The notes: generated by a model not told the origin, from the letters alone. 64,000 nucleotides of DNA from Sphingobacterium olei (GCF_005048855.1 NZ_SUME01000013.1:1-64000); one strand, 5' to 3'. Positions 39,829 through 51,000 are shown, numbered from the stretch's first letter. A program made the numbers and translations.

Positions 39829-41013
39829 TTATCGTGCTCTGTGTGCATGTATGACAATATGATTACCTGTCATATCGGTTGTAAAATAAAGGAAGTCTTT
39901 ACCCCCGTCTTTTATTCTAAATTTTTTGCGAATATCGGCCACTTTCACAGGATAATTCTTTGTAGCAACGTTCGCTTGATAGATTCTATTTTCTTTCTTG
40001 AAATTGGACAGAGAATAAACCTGTTGGATTTCGAATATACGTCCGGGGAAATGATCTTTAATGTCGTTAGCAGTATACAAATGTGTGTGCTGGTGTAATT
40101 TGTATAGATCAAAGCGTTTCGCTATGGTTTTGAATGCACCGGCTTTGGTAACGGATACATCTGGGTCGTACAAATAATGCAGCGGATCGGAGGCACGAAT
40201 TAATGTTACCTTTTCCTCTTGAATCGTGAATGAATGACGCTGTAACTGATCTTGAAAAATCCGTATTGCTGAAATAACTGCCTCTCCCTCATAATTTCGC
40301 TCTTGCACAAATAATAGTTCTTTGCAATCGCCATCCACACTGATCACGTATACCCGCTTAATATGTCGTAGTTTCTGCAAGGCCGCCGATATATCCAATA
40401 AAGGGGACAGTTTGCTGATAATGGTATGGGATTTTTGAAAGAATAGATCTTGTAATGCTACGATATTGGGTTCACAGTCTTCTAATAAAAAAACTTTTGC
40501 GTGGTTTACCCGACGGGAGGGGTCGATAAAAATATAATCCAGCGCGTCATCTTTTTGTTGACTTACATATGCGACACCATCTGTCGCGAGGCATATCAAA
40601 TTTTGAACACCGAGTTCTATCGCATTCTGCGTTACGATTTCAGATAGATTTTTATTAAGTTCACAATGAATGACGACCTCGGCCTCTTGTGCCATGTAAC
40701 AGCTATCCACTCCGAATCCGCCTGTAATATCGATCACGCGGGCACCTTTTGCTATAAGGGTTTGTTTTACCAGTGCGGTGTGTTCAGAAGAACATTGTTC
40801 AAGATTGATCTTGTCTGGATAATAAATAGGAGAGGAAAAAGCCCATGTCGGTAATTTACGAACGCTACGCTGCCAACCATCGATCTGAGCGGCTAGTTCT
40901 GAAGAATTCACATCTGGAAAAGGACTTTTCTTCAAAGCAATAGCAGAAGGTGATTTCTCTCTATTTTCTTTGATGAACTGCTGTATGTCCTTATCTAAAA
41001 TGCGTTTATTCAT
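39829..41013 (-). CDS. THUMP-like domain class I SAM-dependent methyltransferase
   Basis: The protein has 394 residues. The N-terminal helical segment (LDKDIQQFIKENREKSPSAI) is followed by a Rossmann methyltransferase domain with motif I ARVIDITGGFGVDSCYMAQ (about 92-110) and motif IV DYIFIDPSRR (about 172-181), then a C-terminal THUMP-like domain. Members are common in Bacteroidota, probably nucleic-acid methyltransferases; the target is unknown. It overlaps the aspartate kinase gene by 8 bases. Confidence 0.82.
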   Translation of the reverse strand: MNKRILDKDIQQFIKENREKSPSAIALKKSPFPDVNSSELAAQIDGWQRSVRKLPTWAFSSPIYYPDKINLEQCSSEHTALVKQTLIAKGARVIDITGGFGVDSCYMAQEAEVVIHCELNKNLSEIVTQNAIELGVQNLICLATDGVAYVSQQKDDALDYIFIDPSRRVNHAKVFLLEDCEPNIVALQDLFFQKSHTIISKLSPLLDISAALQKLRHIKRVYVISVDGDCKELLFVQERNYEGEAVISAIRIFQDQLQRHSFTIQEEKVTLIRASDPLHYLYDPDVSVTKAGAFKTIAKRFDLYKLHQHTHLYTANDIKDHFPGRIFEIQQVYSLSNFKKENRIYQANVATKNYPVKVADIRKKFRIKDGGKDFLYFTTDMTGNHIVIHAHRAR

Positions 41014-42274
41014 CTATATTTCTCACTAGCATTTGGCAAGTGTAACTGTCCTTAAGTTCGCGAATTATTTCCTTATTTACTAATACTCTATCCAAAGTTT
41101 GTTGATTGTAATAGCGAATCGTTATCAATTCTAGACCAGAAGCTACGCTTACTTTATAGCGTTTTTCGAGATCCTCCAATAATTTCCACACATTTTCGCC
41201 GGTATCATCTATGCTCACTGAAAAACTGATCGCACTGTTATGCATCATATTTATTTTAATACGGTTTTGGTGGAATAAATTAAAAATATGACTTAAATTA
41301 TCTTCAACGATGAAGGAAAAATCGCGTGGTTGAATGTTGATGAATACCTGATTGACCTTGAAAATAAAAGAAGGTACGGGTAAAGTTTGATTGGTCGTAC
41401 GGATCTTTGTTCCATTTTTTTCCGGATTGATGAAAGAACGTACATTTAATGTGATTTTCTTATTCTGTAATGGTTTTATTGTTTTTGGATGGATTACTGT
41501 CGCCCCATAGTACGTCAACTCGATCGCATCAGTATAAGATAATTCGGGGATTAATTCAGTTTGGTCAAACCATTTTGGGTCTGCATTAAGTACTCCGGGA
41601 ACATCTTTCCAGATGGTAATATCTTCTACATTCAGACAGGATGCAAAGATGGCGGCCGAATAATCTGATCCCTCTCGACCTAACGTCGTTGTGAAATTCT
41701 CGGATGTGGAGCCAATAAAACCTTGTGTAATAATGACATGCTCATCTAATATAAATGGAATATCCCTTCGAATTTTATCTTCCGTTTTTTCCCAATCCAC
41801 GTTTGCCTCGGTATAGGTATTGTCGGTAAGAATGTAATCCCTAGCATCGACCCATTTAGCACTGATGTTGCTCAACTGGCAGTAAGCCGCCAACACCTTA
41901 GATGATAGAATTTCACCCAGTGAAACAATTTGGTCAAATAGATAGTCAAAAGAATCTTGGGGTTCTTCTTCCAAGATCCATTCCACTTCAACAAAACAAT
42001 TTGCAATTTCATCGAATATAGGATGATTCTCCGTGTCGAATAATTGCTTTAATATATTGAAATGATCATTTTTAACGGCATGGAGCTGAACAAAGGCATC
42101 TCCAGTTTGGTCTACATAATTCTTCGTTACTTCCACCAGTTTATCGGTCGTTTTTCCTATTGCAGATACGACCACAAGAAGCTCTTGATCTTTGTATTTT
42201 GAAATGATAGCAGTGACATTTTTTATGCTTTCTGCATCTTTCACTGATGCGCCTCCAAACTTGAATACTTGCAT
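41006..42274 (-). CDS. lysC: Monofunctional aspartate kinase
   Basis: The protein has 422 residues. The amino-acid kinase domain shows VFKFGGASVKD (residues 3-13), LGREGSDYSAAIFA and WKDVPGVLNADP; C-terminal ACT domains include INIQPRDFSFIVEDNLS. It phosphorylates aspartate for lysine, threonine and methionine synthesis and is normally feedback-inhibited. The stand-alone form suggests a separate homoserine dehydrogenase elsewhere. It overlaps the methyltransferase gene by 8 bases and sits 29 bases after the DUF3298 gene. Confidence 0.92.
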   Translation of the reverse strand: MQVFKFGGASVKDAESIKNVTAIISKYKDQELLVVVSAIGKTTDKLVEVTKNYVDQTGDAFVQLHAVKNDHFNILKQLFDTENHPIFDEIANCFVEVEWILEEEPQDSFDYLFDQIVSLGEILSSKVLAAYCQLSNISAKWVDARDYILTDNTYTEANVDWEKTEDKIRRDIPFILDEHVIITQGFIGSTSENFTTTLGREGSDYSAAIFASCLNVEDITIWKDVPGVLNADPKWFDQTELIPELSYTDAIELTYYGATVIHPKTIKPLQNKKITLNVRSFINPEKNGTKIRTTNQTLPVPSFIFKVNQVFINIQPRDFSFIVEDNLSHIFNLFHQNRIKINMMHNSAISFSVSIDDTGENVWKLLEDLEKRYKVSVASGLELITIRYYNQQTLDRVLVNKEIIRELKDSYTCQMLVRNIDE

Positions 42275-42303
42275 TAATTCTTAAATATAATAGATTTATT
42301 TTT

Positions 42304-43131
42304 CTAATTTTTCTTGATACTTTCGATATACTGCTTACCTCGGATGTTTAATAAGCCGTGTATTTTCTCATATGGAATACGGACTTCCGTTGTACCTTCT
42401 GAATAGGGCTTGATTTCATATTCGTTGTAATAGAAGACAAGATGATTTTCTGTGAAACCAAAATTGTCATTGAGTTTAAATTTACCCCCTTCAAAAAAAT
42501 AGGAGCTGTCCAGTGATGTCGTATCTTGGATGGACTCGACCTCAATAAAATATCGTTCTGCAATTTTAGTTAATTCTTCTTGTTTATTCTCTGCTAAAAC
42601 ATCAGTGAGCTCAATTTTTTCGGCTTTTAAAATATCAAAATTGGACCAAAATACGTAATTATTTCCATGTGCTCCTCCGGTATATTCGGAGAGCTTATTT
42701 TTCATGGAAAAGAATAATGGTGTATTTATCGTAATCAGGCACTCAATTTTGCGATACCAGGCAAAGTGAAGTTGTCTTGTAGCCTCATCTTCTACAAATT
42801 CATTGTATCCCATAATAAAGTTATCCGCCGCATCTTGAGCAGTGTTTTCACCTTCAATGAGGATATGAGGTTTTAATAAATCGTTGTACTTTTGAATACT
42901 AAATTGAGGATATCTTATGGAATAAAATGCAGTATCAATCGTATCGTTATGGAGGGCGAAATAGGGACTGATCTCATTGAAATCTACATAGCTAAATTGC
43001 AAGGTATCTTCCAAAAAGGGCAGTTTATTTTTAGCTGATGTCGATTTATCGTTATTTTCGATACCACAAGCCCAGATAAAAACAACTAACAATATAATAT
43101 AGATGAGTTTATGCATCCAGTGAATAGCCAT
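42304..43131 (-). CDS. DUF3298/RsiV-family lipoprotein
   Basis: The protein has 275 residues. The signal IIYILLVVFIWACG-type lipobox (WAC near residue 21) shows lipid anchoring. The body matches DUF4163/DUF3298: FSVQ-like strand, FIMGYNEFVEDEATRQLHFAWY, FFSMKNKLSEYTGGAHGNNY (the conserved YTGGAHG motif) and LVFYYNEYEIKPYSEG. RsiV binds lysozyme in Firmicutes; the domain in Bacteroidota lipoproteins is of unknown function. It begins immediately after the yggS stop. Confidence 0.85.
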   Translation of the reverse strand: MAIHWMHKLIYIILLVVFIWACGIENNDKSTSAKNKLPFLEDTLQFSYVDFNEISPYFALHNDTIDTAFYSIRYPQFSIQKYNDLLKPHILIEGENTAQDAADNFIMGYNEFVEDEATRQLHFAWYRKIECLITINTPLFFSMKNKLSEYTGGAHGNNYVFWSNFDILKAEKIELTDVLAENKQEELTKIAERYFIEVESIQDTTSLDSSYFFEGGKFKLNDNFGFTENHLVFYYNEYEIKPYSEGTTEVRIPYEKIHGLLNIRGKQYIESIKKN

Positions 43132-43821
43132 CTATACTGTTTTAAAATGTTTGATCACCCGCTTGCCGAATATTGTACTGCCTAACCGTACCATGTTGCT
43201 GCCTCGTTCTATTGCTAATTTATAATCGGAAGACATGCCCATCGAAAGTATATCGAACGTATCTTCCTTACGGTAATAGCTCACTTTCACGCCATCGAAA
43301 AGCATTTTTAATTCATAAAATTCTTCCTTAATTTCTTTTTCTTTATCGGTATTTGTTGCAATACCCATCAAACCTCTGATGCGCACGTTTTTCAGCTCGG
43401 CAAACTCCGCTTGTTGAAACATTTCAATCAATTCAGCATGGTCAAAGCCGTACTTAGTTTCCTCCTCCGCAATGAACACCTGCAAAAGACAATCAATTAC
43501 ACGATTGTTCTTTACTGCGTGTTTGTTGATTTCTTTTAATAACTTGAATGAATCCACAGAGTGGATCAATGAAATGAAAGGTGCAATGTATTTTACTTTA
43601 TTGGTCTGAAGATGTCCTACTAAATGCCATTCGATGTCTTTTGGAAGTGCTTCGTATTTGTCTACGAGCTCTTGAACCATATTTTCTCCAAATAATCGCT
43701 GTCCAGCGTTATAGGCTTCTAATATATCTTCGTTGGATTTTGTTTTGGAAATAGCAACCAATGTTACGCTTAGTGGAGCCAATTCTTGTTGTATTTCTTC
43801 TATATTCGTTGTGATGCTCAT
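43132..43821 (-). CDS. yggS: YggS family pyridoxal phosphate homeostasis protein
   Basis: The protein has 229 residues. The alanine-racemase-like fold has VTLVAISKTKSNEDIL (PLP Lys at about 27), FGENMVQELVDKYEAL, WHLVGHLQTNKVKYIA, LMGIATNT and LSMGMSSDYKLAIERGSNMVRLG. It is a PLP-binding protein without known catalytic activity that maintains PLP and amino-acid balance. A divergent promoter region lies at 43881-43898. Confidence 0.95.
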   Translation of the reverse strand: MSITTNIEEIQQELAPLSVTLVAISKTKSNEDILEAYNAGQRLFGENMVQELVDKYEALPKDIEWHLVGHLQTNKVKYIAPFISLIHSVDSFKLLKEINKHAVKNNRVIDCLLQVFIAEEETKYGFDHAELIEMFQQAEFAELKNVRIRGLMGIATNTDKEKEIKEEFYELKMLFDGVKVSYYRKEDTFDILSMGMSSDYKLAIERGSNMVRLGSTIFGKRVIKHFKTV

Positions 43822-43880
43822 GTATGCAATAATATTTTGGGAATGATCTATCTAAAAGCAATGATTACAATGCCTTTTCG

Positions 43881-43898
43881 TATTTTTGTACAAATTTA
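43881..43898. promoter_or_regulatory. Back-to-back -7 promoter boxes for divergent genes
   Basis: TATTTTTG on the plus strand (43881-43888) and TAAATTTG on the minus strand (43891-43898) are both TAnnTTTG matches, only two bases apart. The plus box would start transcription about 8 bases before the ATG at 43903; the minus box serves yggS 70 bases away. The close arrangement suggests mutual interference or shared control. Confidence 0.55.
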
Positions 43899-43902
43899 CA
43901 AA

Positions 43903-44736
43903 ATGCAACGCTTATTATTTGTTATAATATTTTCGTTTTTTTCAGAGAGTGTTCGTATCCAATGGTCTTCAAGAACCTTCGTGAGGTTTTCATGGTTGTT
44001 GGTGTTACCACTGATCGCAACGTCTTTTTTGGTTGTTTCCTGCAAGGGCGAGGGGACTGGCAGTCAACTGTCTGAACGGAAAATGTCTGAATTGATGACG
44101 GAGGTGCATTTGATAGATGGTTATCTTTCTACATTGAGCAAAGATAGTGCGGTTAAAGTCCTGCCTGTAATGTATGAGGAAATTTTTAAAAAGTATGGGT
44201 TGGATTCGACTACTTTTGCCAAAAACCTTAGTCACTATATGGGAGATCCAAATTTGACCGAAAAAATATATGGAGATGTGAAGAAAAAGTTGGAAGGATA
44301 CAATAAAGAGATTATGGTCAAGGATTCATTGCGTAATGCGTATCGGCAGGATAGCATCAACAGGGTATACCGATTGCAAAAAAATGTGGATGATATGAGA
44401 AATCTTATTTCCAACGTGGTATTGGATACGACCGAATTGACATATGCTGAATATACAAGAATGTTTTATGACCACTCTGATGTTGCTATTCAAGCATATG
44501 GCGTTCACATCTCTCCACCGGTTGTTAAGGTGCCTCAAACACTACCTACCGATACAATACCTCCGATTAATGAAGATCGGCTTAATAGAGATCAGCCCAT
44601 TGAACGATCTCCTGTAGAGGAATTGCCAGTTGAGTTGCATCCTGAGGCATTAAAGCCTTGGTCGGATACCAGTAGAAATGTTCCGCGTTCTGTACCAAAT
44701 ACGCTGAGGCCTTTACAACGACCTAAATTATTGTAG
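43903..44736 (+). CDS. DUF4296 lipoprotein
   Basis: The predicted product has 277 residues with the ATG at 43903; an upstream frame from 43786 would overlap the yggS start. The second hydrophobic stretch ends in FLVVSCKGEG (lipobox VVSC), preceded by an unusually long N-terminal region of about 45 residues. The DUF4296 domain is marked by MSELMTEVHLIDGYLST and IFKKYGLDSTTFAKNLSHYM. The C-terminal 70 residues are proline-rich and disordered. Function unknown; typical of Bacteroidota. Four bases precede mutS2. Confidence 0.75.
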   Translation: MQRLLFVIIFSFFSESVRIQWSSRTFVRFSWLLVLPLIATSFLVVSCKGEGTGSQLSERKMSELMTEVHLIDGYLSTLSKDSAVKVLPVMYEEIFKKYGLDSTTFAKNLSHYMGDPNLTEKIYGDVKKKLEGYNKEIMVKDSLRNAYRQDSINRVYRLQKNVDDMRNLISNVVLDTTELTYAEYTRMFYDHSDVAIQAYGVHISPPVVKVPQTLPTDTIPPINEDRLNRDQPIERSPVEELPVELHPEALKPWSDTSRNVPRSVPNTLRPLQRPKLL

Positions 44737-44740
44737 AAGT

Positions 44741-47122
44741 ATGATTTATCCTCAAAACGCAATAGATAAGTTAGGGTTCACGGATATTAGGAATTTAATA
44801 AAAGAAAAATGTCTGAGTGAAGCTGGAAAATTGATGGTTGAGAAAATTCAACCTCAAGTAAAAATAGATCAAATAGACCGTTTCCTGCGTCAAACTCAAG
44901 AATTTAAAAATATCTTGCAGCACGATGCACCTTTGCCCGTAGATCATATTTATCCGATTAAGCCGTTGGCAGAGAAAGCAAAAATAGAAGGAAGTTTTCT
45001 CTTCGAAGAAGAATTGTACAGTATGTTGCGCTCACTTCGTACGGTCTACGCCATTATCCGATATTTTAATGAAAGAGAGGGGCAATATGCTCATCTCGAA
45101 TTGTTGTTTGAACATCTCCCGATTGAAAAATCAATTGTAAGATCAATCGAAATGGTATTGGATGATCGGGGTAAGATGAAGGACAATGCCTCGCGTTTAC
45201 TTCTAGATTTAAGTCAGCAGATTTTAAAAAGCGAACAAGAAGCACGTAAACGGTTGGATACTGTTTTTAAACAGGCACAAAGCAATGGATGGACTGCCGA
45301 TAGTGGGCTGACGATACGGGATGGCCGGTTGTGTATCCCTATTCTGGCGGAAAATAAGCGGAAGGTAAAGGGACTGATTCATGATGAATCGGCTACGGGA
45401 CAAACTGCTTATATTGAGCCAGAAGAGGTATTTCATCTGAATAATAAGGTTAGGGATTTGGAATTTGAGAGACGACGGGAGGTGATCCGTATCCTGACCG
45501 ACCTGACAAGTGAACTACGTCCACATGTACCCCTCTTACTCGCTTATCACGGCCTGCTTACCAAGTTGGATTTTGTACGAGCTAAGGCGTTATTTGCAAT
45601 AGATATTGATGCGGTGATGCCCCTTCTTTCGAAAGAAGCAGATGTCAACTTGGTCAATGCCAGACACCCCTTATTGTTTTTAAACGCTAAAAAAGGTAAT
45701 CAACATCCGGTAGTGCCCCTGAATATTAAAATTGATGGTACAGATCGTATTATTCTCGTCTCCGGTCCTAATGCAGGAGGAAAGTCTGTGTGTATGAAAA
45801 CGGTCGGACTATTGCAGTTGATGTTGCAGTCCGGTCTTTTAATTCCTGCAGATGAGACTTCTACGGTAGGCATATTCAAACAAATTTTTGCAGATATCGG
45901 CGACGATCAATCTATTGAAAGTGATCTGAGTACATACAGCGCTCACTTGTCGAAAATGAAACATTTTGCGGGCTTTGCAAATGCACGTACATTGGTGCTT
46001 ATAGATGAATTTGGGACAGGAACTGACCCGCAATTTGGAGGGCCGATAGCAGAAGCCGTATTAGAACAATTGAATAAAAAAGGAGTAAGAGGAGTGATCA
46101 CAACGCACTACTCGAATCTAAAATTGTTTGCAAGCCACGCGGAAGGGTTGGAAAATGCTTCTATGCTATTCGATAATCAACAGATGAAACCGCTTTATAT
46201 ACTCCAAACGGGTAAACCCGGGAGTTCATATGCATTTGAAATTGCCCAAAAAATTGGATTACCAAAAGAAATCCTCGAGGCTGCAAAACAGAAAATCGGT
46301 GTGCAGCAAAAGAAAGTGGACACACTATTGGTTGACTTAGAACGAGATAAAAAAGAGATATACGATACTAAGAAGGCTGTAATCCGACGGGAGAAGGAGG
46401 TTGAAGAATTGAAAGCCAAATACGAGTCCTTACAGGCATATATGGAGGAAAATAAAAAGGAAATTATCCGAACGGCCAAGGAAGAAGCAAAATCGATACT
46501 GAAGGATGCAAATAAGTTGGTCGAGAATACGATTTCTGAAATAAAATCTGTTCAGGCAGATAAAGATAAGACAAAAGAGATCCGATTGAGATTAAATCAG
46601 CAGTTGGATAAACATACCTCAGATTTAAAAGAGAAAGTTGTAAAACCTAAAATTGCGGATGTTGGACATGTGGAGCTACAGATAGGAGATTGGGTACGGA
46701 TCGAAGATTCGGGTTCTGAGGGGGAGATTTTAGAAATAACAAAAGGCAGTAGTTTGATAATTGCTTTAGGGGAACTTCGTACGGTAGTGAAAAAGAACCG
46801 TGTTACGAAACTACGGAGTAAGGAAAAATCGAAAGCTATTAAACGACTGGGTAGCCTCTCAACGGATTCAGTAGCTGACTTTCAACCGGAGATCGACGTA
46901 CGAGGGATGCGCACGGAAGATGCGTTGCAGAAGATAGAATTGGTGTTGGATCGTGCGGTGATGATAGGGTATCCGACGCTAAAAATAGTGCATGGCAAAG
47001 GCGACGGAATATTGCGGAAGTTTATTCGGGATTATTTGCGAAAATATAGCCATGTGAATAGATTTGAAGATGAGCATGCTGATCGAGGAGGAGATGGAAT
47101 AACCTATGCGTACATCAATTAA
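44741..47122 (+). CDS. mutS2: Endonuclease MutS2
   Basis: The protein has 793 residues. The MutS core has LRDL-type helices, Walker A VSGPNAGGKSVCMKT (about 342-356), the ATPase motif STYSAHLSKM, Walker B VLIDEFGTGTDP (about 415-426), and ITTHYSNLKLFA. A long coiled coil (about 520-640) precedes a KOW/SH3-like part and the C-terminal Smr nuclease domain with DVRGMRTEDAL, IVHGKGDGILR. In other bacteria MutS2 suppresses recombination and rescues collided ribosomes. It follows DUF4296 by 4 bases and precedes mgtC by 11. Confidence 0.97.
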   Translation: MIYPQNAIDKLGFTDIRNLIKEKCLSEAGKLMVEKIQPQVKIDQIDRFLRQTQEFKNILQHDAPLPVDHIYPIKPLAEKAKIEGSFLFEEELYSMLRSLRTVYAIIRYFNEREGQYAHLELLFEHLPIEKSIVRSIEMVLDDRGKMKDNASRLLLDLSQQILKSEQEARKRLDTVFKQAQSNGWTADSGLTIRDGRLCIPILAENKRKVKGLIHDESATGQTAYIEPEEVFHLNNKVRDLEFERRREVIRILTDLTSELRPHVPLLLAYHGLLTKLDFVRAKALFAIDIDAVMPLLSKEADVNLVNARHPLLFLNAKKGNQHPVVPLNIKIDGTDRIILVSGPNAGGKSVCMKTVGLLQLMLQSGLLIPADETSTVGIFKQIFADIGDDQSIESDLSTYSAHLSKMKHFAGFANARTLVLIDEFGTGTDPQFGGPIAEAVLEQLNKKGVRGVITTHYSNLKLFASHAEGLENASMLFDNQQMKPLYILQTGKPGSSYAFEIAQKIGLPKEILEAAKQKIGVQQKKVDTLLVDLERDKKEIYDTKKAVIRREKEVEELKAKYESLQAYMEENKKEIIRTAKEEAKSILKDANKLVENTISEIKSVQADKDKTKEIRLRLNQQLDKHTSDLKEKVVKPKIADVGHVELQIGDWVRIEDSGSEGEILEITKGSSLIIALGELRTVVKKNRVTKLRSKEKSKAIKRLGSLSTDSVADFQPEIDVRGMRTEDALQKIELVLDRAVMIGYPTLKIVHGKGDGILRKFIRDYLRKYSHVNRFEDEHADRGGDGITYAYIN

Positions 47123-47133
47123 AATTAACAGAT

Positions 47134-47775
47134 ATGTTTGATTGGACATTTAATGACAATACACAAGCTATTTTAATTTCCATTCTCTGTGGAAGTATAA
47201 TCGGTTTTGAGCGTGAATTTAAAAATAAATCTGCCGGTTTTAGAACAGTAATCTTAATCTGTTTTGGATCAACGATTTTTACCTTGCTCTCTAGAATGGG
47301 TAATATTTCGGACGATCGGATAGCGGCTAATATCATTACGGGTATAGGCTTTTTAGGGGCAGGTGTTATATATCAGGGCAAGTTCAGTGTGCAAGGTTTG
47401 ACCACGGCAGCGGTGATATGGACCATGGCCTCTATTGGAATGATTGTTGGGTTTGGCGAGTTTCAATTTGGCATAGCATTGACCATTTGTATGGTTATTA
47501 TTCTTTCACTATTCCAAAAATTGGAACTGTATATGGCTAATATCTACCACCTAAGGACGATCCATGTAACATTTAGAGACATTAAAATAGACTACTTGGA
47601 TGAATTTGAAAAGTTCATGTTGACACATAGCGTGAAATTAAACCGTAAAGGACTCGAGAAAAATGGTGGACATCTGACCGTTGTATATGAAGTAACAGGT
47701 AATCGGAAAAACATCCGGAGAGCTAGTGAAGAAATAGTTGCGTTAGATTATGTAGATCATTTCCGTAATCTTTAA
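47134..47775 (+). CDS. MgtC/SapB family membrane protein
   Basis: The protein has 213 residues. It has the MgtC/SapB N-terminal membrane domain of four to five helices with GSIIGFEREFKNKSAGFRT (about residues 20-38), GIGFLGAGVIYQGKFSVQGLTTAAVIW and ASIGMIVGFGEFQ. An ACT-like cytoplasmic C-terminal domain follows (HVTFRDIKIDYLDEFEKFM). MgtC supports survival at low magnesium and modulates ATP synthase in Salmonella; the role here is unknown. It is the last gene of the DUF4296-mutS2 unit. Confidence 0.9.
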   Translation: MFDWTFNDNTQAILISILCGSIIGFEREFKNKSAGFRTVILICFGSTIFTLLSRMGNISDDRIAANIITGIGFLGAGVIYQGKFSVQGLTTAAVIWTMASIGMIVGFGEFQFGIALTICMVIILSLFQKLELYMANIYHLRTIHVTFRDIKIDYLDEFEKFMLTHSVKLNRKGLEKNGGHLTVVYEVTGNRKNIRRASEEIVALDYVDHFRNL

Positions 47776-47990
47776 AAAAAACTTTTCCACAATTCACAAT
47801 TGTTAAATTTTGTTAAAATTTAAATTTTTCAGTAGTTGTACTGATAAAAGTGTAAGAATTTTTAATTTTCTTTGACGTTTTTTTTAATTTCTGAAATGGA
47901 GCAAAGTATTTTTTAAATAATACCTCTTTGAACCGAGGTTGATTTCATATTAAGTTTATGTTAAGTGACTTATAATGCAAAATCTCTTCT

Positions 47991-47998
47991 TAATTTTG
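47991..47998 (+). promoter_or_regulatory. Bacteroidota -7 promoter box TAATTTTG
   Basis: An exact TAnnTTTG box lies 28 bases before the TonB-dependent receptor start. The preceding 215 bases after mgtC are very AT-rich and hold no other recognisable feature. Confidence 0.5.
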
Positions 47999-48025
47999 CT
48001 TTCGATTTAACTATTTAAAAGAAAT

Positions 48026-51000
48026 ATGAAAAAATCTTTACTCTTTTTTGCTTTGGTTCTTGCCAGCTACGGTACGATTCAGGCTCAGGTTACAACAAGT
48101 AGCATGACGGGGGTGGTAACGGCTCAGTCTGGACAAGCAACGGCTGGCGCTTCTATTAAAGCTGTTCATGTGCCTTCTGGTACTACTTATGCTGGCGCTA
48201 GTAACGGCGTAGGTAGATTTAACCTTAATGGTATGCGGGTAGGAGGTCCTTATCAGGTGACAATTACCTACATCGGGCAAGATCCGGTTGTATACGAAGA
48301 TGTATACTTACAGTTGGGACAGCCATTTGTCTTAAATCCGATTTTCGGAGATAGCGCGACTGCTTTGGATGAGGTAACGATAACTGGTACCCGAAGTAGA
48401 GGAATAAAAACTGGAGCAGAAACATCAATATCTAAAAATCAGTTAGCATCATTGCCTACTGTGTCACGGGGGCTTAATGATTTTACAAGATTGACGCCAC
48501 AGGCAGATGTTAAAGGTAGCTCAGTTTCTATAGGTGGGGTAAACAATCGTTTTAATCAATTAACGATTGATGGTGCTGTGTCTAATGACGTTTTCGGTCT
48601 AAATGCATCGGGAACGAATGGCGGAGGAACAGGTACTAGTCCGATATCGTTAGATGCTATTGAGCAAATGACCGTTCAAATTGCACCTTTTGATGTTAGG
48701 GCAAGTGGTTTTGCTGGTGGCGGTATATCTGCCGTAACTCGTTCAGGTACCAACGAAGTGCAAGGTTCGGCTTATTTCTATACGAGAAATCAAGATTTAA
48801 CGGGTAAAACGCCGAAATCACTTGTAAAAGAAAATGAAGAAGCAACTAAGCTAGCGGATTTTCACGAAAGACAATATGGTTTTCGTGTTGGCGGGCCGAT
48901 TATTAAAAACAAATTGTTCTTCTTCGCTAATTACGAACGGACAGAAAATAGTATACCAGCTACATTTGAAGTAGGATCTGGTGCATCGTTGATTACAGTT
49001 GCGGAGGCTGAAAAAGCATTAGCCATCTCAAAAGGGTATGGCTATGATCCTGGAAGCTATTCTGATCTGACTTCTACTAACAACTCTGATAAAATTTTTA
49101 CTCGTATCGACTATAACATTAACGATAAACACAAGTTGGCGTTGCGATATAGTTTAGTACAAGCCAAAGATCTACAAAGTTCTATTGGGGAGAGATCTGT
49201 AACATTTTCTAACGGAGGAATTGCCAAAGATCATACAACGCATTCGGCTACTTTAGATTTAAATAGTCGTTTCAACGATTCATGGTCAAATAATTTATTG
49301 ATCGGATATACAGATGTATTGGACGATCGCGGTTCGTTAGGACAAGCTGCACCTCGTGTAGCCATTCAAATGGATAATAGCCGTAGCATAAATTTAGGAC
49401 CTGAAGCATTTTCGACTGTCAATTTACTAACACAAAAAGTATTTACAATAACCAATAATACAACTTGGAATTCAGGATTGCACGCAGTAACTTTTGGAAC
49501 GCACAATGAGTTTTATAAAATGTATAACGGATTTATTGGAAGTGCTTTCGGATCTTACACATTTAGGGATTCACCAGTTTCTGATGTAAACCCTGCGACA
49601 GGTAACCCTTTCACAGCCTTGGAGAATTATGAGCGCGGTTTAGCTAATAATTTTGCTTATAACTACAGCAACAATGACAATCCTAGAGCGGGGGCCGACG
49701 TATCAGCTATGCAGCTGGGCTTTTATGTGCAAGACGAGTTTCAAGTACAGGATAACTTGAAGATTATCGGAGGTATTCGTTTGGATATTCCAATTTATAC
49801 GTCTAAGCCGCAAGAAAACACAGATTTTAATCAATCCATTATAGCCGTACAACACGATGTTCAGACTAATCGCATGCCCAAAGCAGCATTGATGTTTTCT
49901 CCGAGATTAGGATTTAACTGGGACGTAAATAGAGACCGCAGTACGGTTGTTCGTGGTGGAATGGGGTTATTTACTTCTCGCTTTCCATTCGTTTGGGCTT
50001 CTGGTGCGTATACACAAGATGGCGTCTTATTGGGTGGGGTAAATACAAGTGTTTCTGGTGCTCCAACAGTCAATTTTGTGCCTAACGTAGAAGATCAGCC
50101 AAAAGGACCAGCTGGATCTCCTTCAGGGAATATTTCGGTTATGAATAGAAATCTAAAAGTTCCACAAATAGCACGTTTTTCAGCCGCTGTGGATCAGGAG
50201 TTACCGTTTGGGATTCGAGGTACACTAGACTTTATGTATTCAAAAAATGTGTCTTCATTCAAGTTTACAGATTTAAATAAGGTTGCACCGATTGGTCAAT
50301 TAGAAGGAGCTGATAATCGTCTATTATATCCTGCATATAATAGTAACCGTGTAATGCCAAATTATACGGAGGTAATTGAAATTAGCAATGTTAATAAAGG
50401 TTATTCTTGGTCTTCTACTGCGTCAGTTCAAAAGAATTTTAATTTTGGCTTATTTACATCGTTGGCCTATACATACACAGAATCTAAAGATTTGATTTCT
50501 GGAACGTCTTCTCAAAATCAATCAAACTTCTATCGTGTAGCTACGGTAAACGGTACAAACTCCGCAACAATCGGTCATTCGCCTTTCAGCACTGGTTCTA
50601 GAGTGTTAGGTACTATATTGTTTAATAAGGAATATTTACGTAACCTGGGCACAACTGTTGGATTGGTTTACAATGGTCAGTCTGGAGCTAGATACTCCTA
50701 TTTGATACAAGGAGATCCAGGAAGACATGCTACGAGTAGTGCGTCAAATCAATATTCATTGATGTATATTCCACAAAGTCAATCAGATATTCAATTTGTG
50801 ACAAATGGCGATCTTACACCAGAGGCGCAATGGACTATTTTGGATAATTATATACAAAATGATAAATATCTTAATAAAAACAGAGGTAAATATGCTGAAA
50901 GAAATGGCGCTAGAACACCTTTCTCTCATCAGTTTGACGTTAAGATTATGCAAGATTTAATTGCCAATATTGGAAATACAAAGAATAAACTTCAATTGTC

